From Candidatus Methanoperedens sp. (GTDB taxonomy: Archaea; Halobacteriota; Methanosarcinia; Methanosarcinales; Methanoperedenaceae): a DNA stretch of 27,313 nt. Shown one piece after another: positions 22,813 to 27,313 of this stretch. Each line of letters begins with the position of its first letter. Positions within the stretch are counted from its first letter, which is position 1. Below the pieces are notes generated by a model, which did no database searches, was not told the origin of the DNA, and saw only the letters and a program-made list of their open reading frames with translations. A program made the position numbers and the translations under genes. The DNA is taken from contig JAPZAN010000254.1 of the NCBI GenBank assembly GCA_027460605.1, forward strand, positions 1 to 27,313, in the 5' to 3' direction.

Positions 22813-23771
22813 GGTCCGTGCATCTCCCTGTGTTCCTCGGTAACAGCATGATGTTCTTCTGGCGGGGCTATTTCGCAAATCTCAGGCGAGCCTTTCTCCT
22901 TATAATACAGGTTCCATTTCTTGCATACCCACATCTGGAGCTTCTTAATATCTTCATCGCTCATGTGGCGGAATCGCCCCTGCATCATCAAATAATCCCG
23001 GACAGATTTCATTTTGCCTGGCTTGTATGTGATTTTTTTCTCGCCGTTCTCGACTTCATACAAAGTCCACATCCCGCTTTCAACCGCGCGCTTTGTGACT
23101 TCAACAGTCTTTGCCGGGTCCATTTTCCAGCCCGGGATGCACGGCGTGAACATATGTAGAAAACGGAATCCTTTGATATTTTTTGCCTTCTCAACTTTCC
23201 TTATGAAATCAAGAGGATGCCCGATTGACAGGGTGGCATAGTACGGTATCTCATGGGCTGTCACGATTTCGCCGAGATTTTTCTTAAATCGCCTGTTTCC
23301 CTGGACTTTTGTTCCAACGGGCGTGGTCGTGGTCCATGCGCCAAAAGGCGTCCCTCCGCTTCGCTGTATGCCTGTGTTCATATACGCCTCGTTGTCAAGG
23401 CAGATATAAATGACATCGTCATTGCGCTCCGCAGCTCCCGACATGCTCTGCAAACCGATGTCGTATGTCCCGCCGTCGCCTGCAAACCCTACAGCTGTGA
23501 CCTTTTTTCCTTTTTTCTCAAAAGCAGCCTGCATACCTGTCAGGCAGGCGCCCGTATTCTCAAATGCGGTATGGAAGAAAGGCACTTTCCATGCGCCATA
23601 AGGAAAAGTGGTTCCGAAAACCACAGCGCAGCTTGCAGGGACATATACTGAAGTATCTTTTCCCAGTACACGAATAGCATTGCGGATGGACATCGCCACG
23701 CCGCACCCGGGGCATGCGGTATGTCCTGCCGTGAAAAGGTTTTCATCAGGCAGGTCCTTTATTGTAATCAT
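22809..23771 (-). CDS. porB: Pyruvate:ferredoxin oxidoreductase beta subunit
   Basis: A 320-residue TPP-binding subunit. N-terminal C20/C23 (ACPGCG), a Cys at about 48 (ASCAV) and a late one in FTPCIPGW coordinate a [4Fe-4S] cluster. The TPP/Mg motif runs from GDGGTYDIGLQSMSGAAERN to DNEAYMNTGIQRSGGTPFG. With PorA and PorG/D it converts pyruvate and CoA to acetyl-CoA, CO2 and reduced ferredoxin, reversibly. It overlaps porA by 4 nt (ATGA) and glutaredoxin by 4 nt. Confidence 0.95.
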   Translation of the reverse strand: MITIKDLPDENLFTAGHTACPGCGVAMSIRNAIRVLGKDTSVYVPASCAVVFGTTFPYGAWKVPFFHTAFENTGACLTGMQAAFEKKGKKVTAVGFAGDGGTYDIGLQSMSGAAERNDDVIYICLDNEAYMNTGIQRSGGTPFGAWTTTTPVGTKVQGNRRFKKNLGEIVTAHEIPYYATLSIGHPLDFIRKVEKAKNIKGFRFLHMFTPCIPGWKMDPAKTVEVTKRAVESGMWTLYEVENGEKKITYKPGKMKSVRDYLMMQGRFRHMSDEDIKKLQMWVCKKWNLYYKEKGSPEICEIAPPEEHHAVTEEHREMHGP

Positions 23772-24940
23772 ACTGTCTCACCCCGCGTATTGTGCCAGTT
23801 TATTGTGTTCACTTTTTCACCTTTCCCAGCTTTAATCGTAATCTCAAACATTTTTATTATCTGCTCTCTTGTCACATCCCGTCCCCCGATACCCGCAAGA
23901 TGATTGACAACGGGCATGGTCATACCGTAAAGCGCCGACTGAATCTCGTTAAATGCAGGTCCTCCGCCGTGATAGGATATCGAGCGGTCAAAAACCCCAA
24001 CCGCGCTCACGCCGGACAATGCTTTCCTTAATTCATCAACCGGGAACGGCCTGAAGAATCTCAATTTCACAAGCCCGACTTTCTTGCCGACTTTTCGGAG
24101 TTCGTCCACCACTTCGCGCGAAGTGCTTGTAACTGTGCCCATTGTGACCAGCGCCACTTCTGCATCCTCCATCATGTAAGTATCAATCATCCCCCCATAA
24201 TTTCTTCCAAAAACCTTTGCAAACTCATCGTTTATTTCCCCGATAACTTTTTTTGCCGATTCTACAGCGCCCATAGTCTGGCGGCGCAATTCCATTATGT
24301 ACTCGGCAGGCATGAAAATCCCTATCATCGTGGGTCTTGCGGGATCAAGCATAATATCGGGTGCGTAAGGAGACAGAAAAGAATCTACATCCTCCTGCTG
24401 CGGTACATCCACAGGTTCGACCGTGTGCGTGAGCACGAAACCATCAAGACACGGCATTACGGGAAGCAGTACGCGTTTATCCTCTGCAATCCGAAACGAC
24501 TGGATGACCATGTCAAGAGCTTCCTGGTTGTCCTCCACATATACCTGGAGCCAGCCCGAATCCCTCACCCCCATGGAATCATTGTATTCGCACCATATAC
24601 CGGGAGGAGCCGCAAGCGTGCGATTGGCATTTGCCATCACTATGGGAAGACGCATGGGCGCGGTTGCATAGAGCATTTCGTACATGAAAGCCAATCCTTG
24701 CGAAGATGTCGCTGTGAATACCCTTGCGCCCGCTGCCGACGCTGCGGCTGCCGCGCTCATCACGCTGTGTTCGGATTCCATGGTCAGGAACTTTGCATCC
24801 ATTTCCCCGTCATTCACAAAATCAGCTATATGCTCGATAATAAGCGTTTGCGGCGTAATCGGGTATGCGGGCACCACGTCCACACGGCATAGCTTCGCTC
24901 CCAGCGCAACGGCATGGTCGCCAGTGATTACTTTTTTCAT
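23768..24940 (-). CDS. porA: Pyruvate:ferredoxin oxidoreductase alpha subunit
   Basis: A 390-residue alpha subunit. The order is that of PorA: GAKLCRVDVVPAYPITPQT, the catalytic Glu region LTMESEHSVMSAAAAASAAG, FTATSSQGLAFM, and NRTLAAPPGIW in the substrate pocket. The conserved IWxxxxDSM and RDSGW motifs fit pyruvate rather than 2-oxoisovalerate enzymes. The transketolase C-terminal domain (EVALVTMGTVTSTSREVVDE) completes it. It is separated from porGD by 4 nt. Confidence 0.95.
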   Translation of the reverse strand: MKKVITGDHAVALGAKLCRVDVVPAYPITPQTLIIEHIADFVNDGEMDAKFLTMESEHSVMSAAAAASAAGARVFTATSSQGLAFMYEMLYATAPMRLPIVMANANRTLAAPPGIWCEYNDSMGVRDSGWLQVYVEDNQEALDMVIQSFRIAEDKRVLLPVMPCLDGFVLTHTVEPVDVPQQEDVDSFLSPYAPDIMLDPARPTMIGIFMPAEYIMELRRQTMGAVESAKKVIGEINDEFAKVFGRNYGGMIDTYMMEDAEVALVTMGTVTSTSREVVDELRKVGKKVGLVKLRFFRPFPVDELRKALSGVSAVGVFDRSISYHGGGPAFNEIQSALYGMTMPVVNHLAGIGGRDVTREQIIKMFEITIKAGKGEKVNTINWHNTRGETV

Positions 24941-24944
24941 GCTC

Positions 24945-25844
24945 TTACACCCTCGCCCTCACCATTTTTATCGCGTCAACCGGGCATTCGTTGGCGCATA
25001 CTCCGCAGCCTTTGCAATAATCATAATTGGTCATGAGGTCGCCCCTGTCCGAGATACGCACAATTGTTCCTTCGGGGCAGTAAAACCAGCACAAAAGACA
25101 CATGGTGCATTTTTCCCTGTCCCGCACCGGGCGGAATGTCGCCCAGCCCATGACCTTGTTCTCGATAAAACTCCCGGGACCGATAAGACCCGCATCTGTT
25201 TTCCCTTCAACGAGAGAGCCGCCTGCCGGAAGTTCCTGGTACGTCGGAAGCCACTGTTTTTTGGGTTCAAGTTTCTTTATCCCTTTACTTTTCCCGATAA
25301 CGGTCTTTCCGTAAGCAGTCCTTGCGGCAAGGGAATTTCGCTCCGCCACCTTTTCACCGAGTTTCTCGCCAAACCTTCTCTTGATGGCTTCTTCCAGGGA
25401 TTCAAGCTTAATAATCCCGGTGGCTTTTGCAAAAGCTCCGAGGATAGCCGTGTTTGTTATCGGGGCTTTCAGGATTTCAAGCGCTACCGAGGTCGCATCC
25501 ACGGCTGCTGTCTTGACGCTTATTCCCAGGTCTATATCTTCTGGTTTATCCCTGGAATTTATGACCACAGACCCGCCGGGTTTTAACCCTGCTACTACAT
25601 CGATGGTATCGAGAAGCGAATCATCAAGTACAACCACGCAGTCGGGTGAATAAACCTGTGTCTTGCTGTATATTTTTTTAGCATCTATCCTTGTGAAGGC
25701 AAGAACCGGGGCGCCACGTCTTTCAGCCCCGAAAAACGGGAAAGCGACGGCATAATTTCCTTCAATTACCGCAGCTTCTGCAAGAGCCTGGGCAGCCATA
25801 ACAGCGCCCTGCCCGCCCCTTCCATGAAACCTGACCTCGAACAT
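24945..25844 (-). CDS. porG: Pyruvate:ferredoxin oxidoreductase gamma-delta fusion
   Basis: 299 residues joining two subunits that are usually separate in archaeal four-subunit enzymes. Residues 1-185 are the gamma domain (VRFHGRGGQGAVMAAQALAE, FGAERRGAPVLAF). After a linker of about 45 residues comes a delta domain with two [4Fe-4S] motifs, CTMCLLCWFYCPEG and CKGCGVCANECPVD, ending in KMVRARV. The delta part carries electrons from the TPP site to external ferredoxin. The fusion fixes their stoichiometry. It is the first large gene of the por unit, 11 nt downstream of a frameshifted small gene. Confidence 0.92.
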   Translation of the reverse strand: MFEVRFHGRGGQGAVMAAQALAEAAVIEGNYAVAFPFFGAERRGAPVLAFTRIDAKKIYSKTQVYSPDCVVVLDDSLLDTIDVVAGLKPGGSVVINSRDKPEDIDLGISVKTAAVDATSVALEILKAPITNTAILGAFAKATGIIKLESLEEAIKRRFGEKLGEKVAERNSLAARTAYGKTVIGKSKGIKKLEPKKQWLPTYQELPAGGSLVEGKTDAGLIGPGSFIENKVMGWATFRPVRDREKCTMCLLCWFYCPEGTIVRISDRGDLMTNYDYCKGCGVCANECPVDAIKMVRARV

Positions 25845-25855
25845 GCCATGCTCTT

Positions 25856-25974
25856 TTATTCACAGGCTCCCGGCACCAGAATATTGCCGCAGTCGCTGCA
25901 TACAAATCTCGGTAAACCTTTCTTCAAAACCTTGACAGGTCATCCTTTAGCGCGCATTCATAACATCTCAGCAT
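25856..25974 (-). pseudogene. Frameshifted mini zinc-ribbon-like protein
   Basis: A start with GGTGA 5 nt upstream encodes MLRCYECALKDD, then LSRF and a stop. One frame over, after a single-base shift at about 25938, the reading continues VKVLKKGLPRFVCSDCGNIL to VPGACE and a stop 11 nt before porGD. The rejoined protein of about 39 residues would have two CxxC pairs (CYEC, CSDC). The length of 119 nt is not a multiple of three. The CYxCA start resembles the neighbouring DUF2180 protein (CYICAK). It is either a recent decay or a sequencing error. Confidence 0.5.
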
Positions 25975-25978
25975 AATA

Positions 25979-26200
25979 TCACCAGTTCTCCTTAAGCGCT
26001 TCATGGCACGGCTGGCACAATATCCGCTTCATGTTTTCAATATCCTTCTCAAGCCTGACAGGGTAATCGCCTTTCCAGACAGGGGTTTGTTCATAGATGG
26101 CATGCTCCATGCATACTCCCATTCCGCACACGATACATGCAGCCACTGAGTCTGTATCCTTTCCCATTTTAGCGCATATGTAGCATTTCAAATCATTCAC
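25979..26200 (-). CDS. DUF2180 small zinc-binding protein
   Basis: A 73-residue protein with CYICAK, CIVCGMGVCMEH and CQPCHE clusters, a Cys/His pattern for two zinc or iron sites. It matches archaeal DUF2180. No biochemical role is known to me. The ATG overlaps the mcrC stop (ATGA), and a decayed paralogue-like small gene follows. It is part of the mcrC-por unit. Confidence 0.82.
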   Translation of the reverse strand: MNDLKCYICAKMGKDTDSVAACIVCGMGVCMEHAIYEQTPVWKGDYPVRLEKDIENMKRILCQPCHEALKENW

Positions 26201-26883
26201 TCTCCTTCACTTGCCATTAATCCTTCGCTTATCAGTAAATCGCTTCTGACCGCATGGGACTCTTCTTTCCTCTGGCTCACTATATACCGTATTTCCTTTG
26301 CCAGTTCATTGAGTTTAATCCTTGAACAGGTCTCCCCCCTTGTAATTCCGCTGACTATCGCAACTACAGTGCCTTCGGTTTCAGGATTTTTTGGTTTTAT
26401 GTATTTTGTCTTGATACCGGCTTTTGCAAAATCCTCAAAATCAATGGGATATTCACAGGCTACGACAGCCGGAATATTGACGTACTTCAGGATTTTCTTC
26501 GTTTTCAAAATTATATGGGAATTGACATTGCCCATATGCAATAACACAAGTTTGTGCCTTGCTATCTGTTCTATTTCTTTTGCCGTTATCCCGAAATTGG
26601 CTCCATAGCCCTTTGAACGTCCCCCGGACCCGCCGACATCATCCATCGGGATACCGGCCCCGGCTTCAAGCACAAGAACGCTGACCTGGACTCCTTCCCT
26701 GCGCAGTCCCTGGGTTATCTCGCAAACCGGTTTGGTGATGTGCCGCCTCCCCGGGGTCATGGCAATGGCAACGACATCGGGTCTTGCGGCTTCGGAAAGT
26801 GTCCCGCGCTGGGCAAGTCCTCCCCCGCGCCCGAGTCCCATCGCTTCCCTGCAGTCTACAAGTTGCGTATCTCTTCCAAACAT
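26197..26883 (-). CDS. mcrC: McrC, methyl-coenzyme M reductase operon protein C
   Basis: A 228-residue protein with hallmark stretches VDCREAMGLGRGGGLAQRG, AIAMTPGRRHITKPVCEIT, LVLEAGAGIPMDDVG and PIDFEDFAKAGIKTKYI. McrC is part of the MCR activation machinery in methanogens, which reduces the nickel of F430 to Ni(I). The start at 26883 (MFGRDTQLVD) lies 5 nt after the ferritin-like gene stop; the longer frame from 26916 overlaps that gene and lacks family similarity. Unusually it is not beside mcrBGA genes in this window but heads a por operon. The C-terminal tail (about 195-228) is longer than I expect. Confidence 0.88.
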   Translation of the reverse strand: MFGRDTQLVDCREAMGLGRGGGLAQRGTLSEAARPDVVAIAMTPGRRHITKPVCEITQGLRREGVQVSVLVLEAGAGIPMDDVGGSGGRSKGYGANFGITAKEIEQIARHKLVLLHMGNVNSHIILKTKKILKYVNIPAVVACEYPIDFEDFAKAGIKTKYIKPKNPETEGTVVAIVSGITRGETCSRIKLNELAKEIRYIVSQRKEESHAVRSDLLISEGLMASEGE

Positions 26884-26888
26884 ATTTA

Positions 26889-27305
26889 TTACTTTATCCC
26901 GAGTGTGGTCTCCCACGTATCTGCATGTCCCTCTTCGTCCGAGAGGATTTCTTCGAGCATGAGCCTCGTGGTCGGGTCATTCTCCTGAATTGCGAGTTTG
27001 ATATGCTCTTTATACTGTTTGATGGCGCCGTTCTCTTTTGCAAGGTCGTCCTTGACCATTTTCTCAAGGTCGCCCCCTTCAATGATAGGGGATGTTTTCT
27101 TTGTCGGCGTTCCTCCAAGGTAAACGATGCGCTCCCCGAGCTTCTCGGCATGCTTCATTTCATCCTTGGCTGTTGATTTGAATATTTCCAGAATTGCAGG
27201 GCTTTCCATCCCTTCCCCCTCATAATGATGTTTCATATACTGTATGATGGCGCTAAGCTCATCTTCACGGTCTTTATTCAAAGCATCTATTATTTTTTGG
27301 CTCAT
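26889..27305 (-). CDS. Ferritin-like diiron protein (bacterioferritin/DPS-like)
   Basis: A 138-residue four-helix bundle. The diiron ligands appear as E16 in the first helix (DREDELSAIIQYMKH), ExxH in KDEMKHAEKLGERI, Glu in KENGAIKQYKEH, and ExxH in SDEEGHADTWE. It probably stores or detoxifies iron and peroxide. AGGAT about 4 nt upstream of the ATG is a weak Shine-Dalgarno. It is 5 nt upstream of mcrC on the same strand and likely co-transcribed; the start lies 8 nt from the window edge, so earlier operon genes may be missing. Confidence 0.88.
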   Translation of the reverse strand: MSQKIIDALNKDREDELSAIIQYMKHHYEGEGMESPAILEIFKSTAKDEMKHAEKLGERIVYLGGTPTKKTSPIIEGGDLEKMVKDDLAKENGAIKQYKEHIKLAIQENDPTTRLMLEEILSDEEGHADTWETTLGIK

Positions 27306-27313
27306 ATTATCCT

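Noticed and set aside
24684..25586. 300-residue plus-strand open frame
   Set aside because: It is the reverse shadow of porA and porGD, whose motifs are unmistakable.
26884..26916. Longer mcrC start
   Set aside because: It overlaps the ferritin-like coding end and adds residues outside the conserved McrC N terminus.

Overview
The window is archaeal, from a methane-cycling member of the Methanosarcinales. The gene set resembles Candidatus Methanoperedens (ANME-2d) or a close relative; that placement is inference, since no database was searched. The evidence is an adjacent mer-fpoF pair (F420-dependent methylene-tetrahydromethanopterin reductase and the F420H2-oxidising Fpo input subunit), an mcrC-type MCR activation gene, an archaeal histone beside an Orc1/Cdc6 gene, archaeal class I CCA-adding enzyme, NadM, GfcR, and archaeal promoters (AT-rich box A, several Shine-Dalgarno sites, ATGA gene overlaps).

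Layout. 1-283: 5' end of gfcR (minus). 546-2881: a membrane-anchored DsbA-like thioredoxin (plus) meets a thioredoxin-CcdA lipoprotein (minus) tail to tail; the latter follows thpR and cca on the minus strand (4770 to 1169). 4863-5487: Trm112-like zinc protein and UPF0146 protein (plus). 8279-5468 (minus): Xaa-Pro peptidase, methionine aminopeptidase and a membrane-anchored extracytoplasmic protein, all translationally coupled. 8280-12084 is an accessory island, AT-rich in its 10.9-11.7 kb part: a two-copy dispersed repeat, a large transmembrane NB-ARC/TPR STAND protein, a small internally duplicated membrane protein and a decayed IS200-type transposase. 14595-12086 (minus): cdc6, histone, RNase III-like, polyprenol/dolichol kinase-like. 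14752-16185 (plus): Cys/Pro-rich membrane protein, winged-helix regulator, site-2 protease. 16191-16352: a 53-codon rubredoxin (minus). 16500-17020: an apparently complete IS200-type element just upstream of the mer promoter. 17102-19902 (plus): mer-fpoF-nadM. 20077-21070: a second accessory patch with a gene bounded by inverted repeats, an operator-like palindrome pair and another IS200 end relic. 21139-22542: ferredoxin:thioredoxin reductase fused to rubredoxin, and two divergent winged-helix genes around a striking iteron-like operator. 27305-22555 (minus): ferritin-like protein, mcrC, DUF2180, a frameshifted mini zinc protein, porGD, porA, porB and glutaredoxin.

How it fits together. Mer and FpoF couple C1 transformation through F420 to the membrane chain; Por connects acetyl-CoA and pyruvate through ferredoxin; McrC supports MCR activation. 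A dense set of thiol/iron redox proteins (DsbA-like, CcdA-thioredoxin, FTR-rubredoxin, rubredoxin, glutaredoxin, ferritin-like) surrounds this anaerobic metabolism. The least explained parts are the NB-ARC island (8.3-12.1 kb), the inverted-repeat cassette (20.1-20.8 kb) and the operator array at 22.19-22.23 kb.
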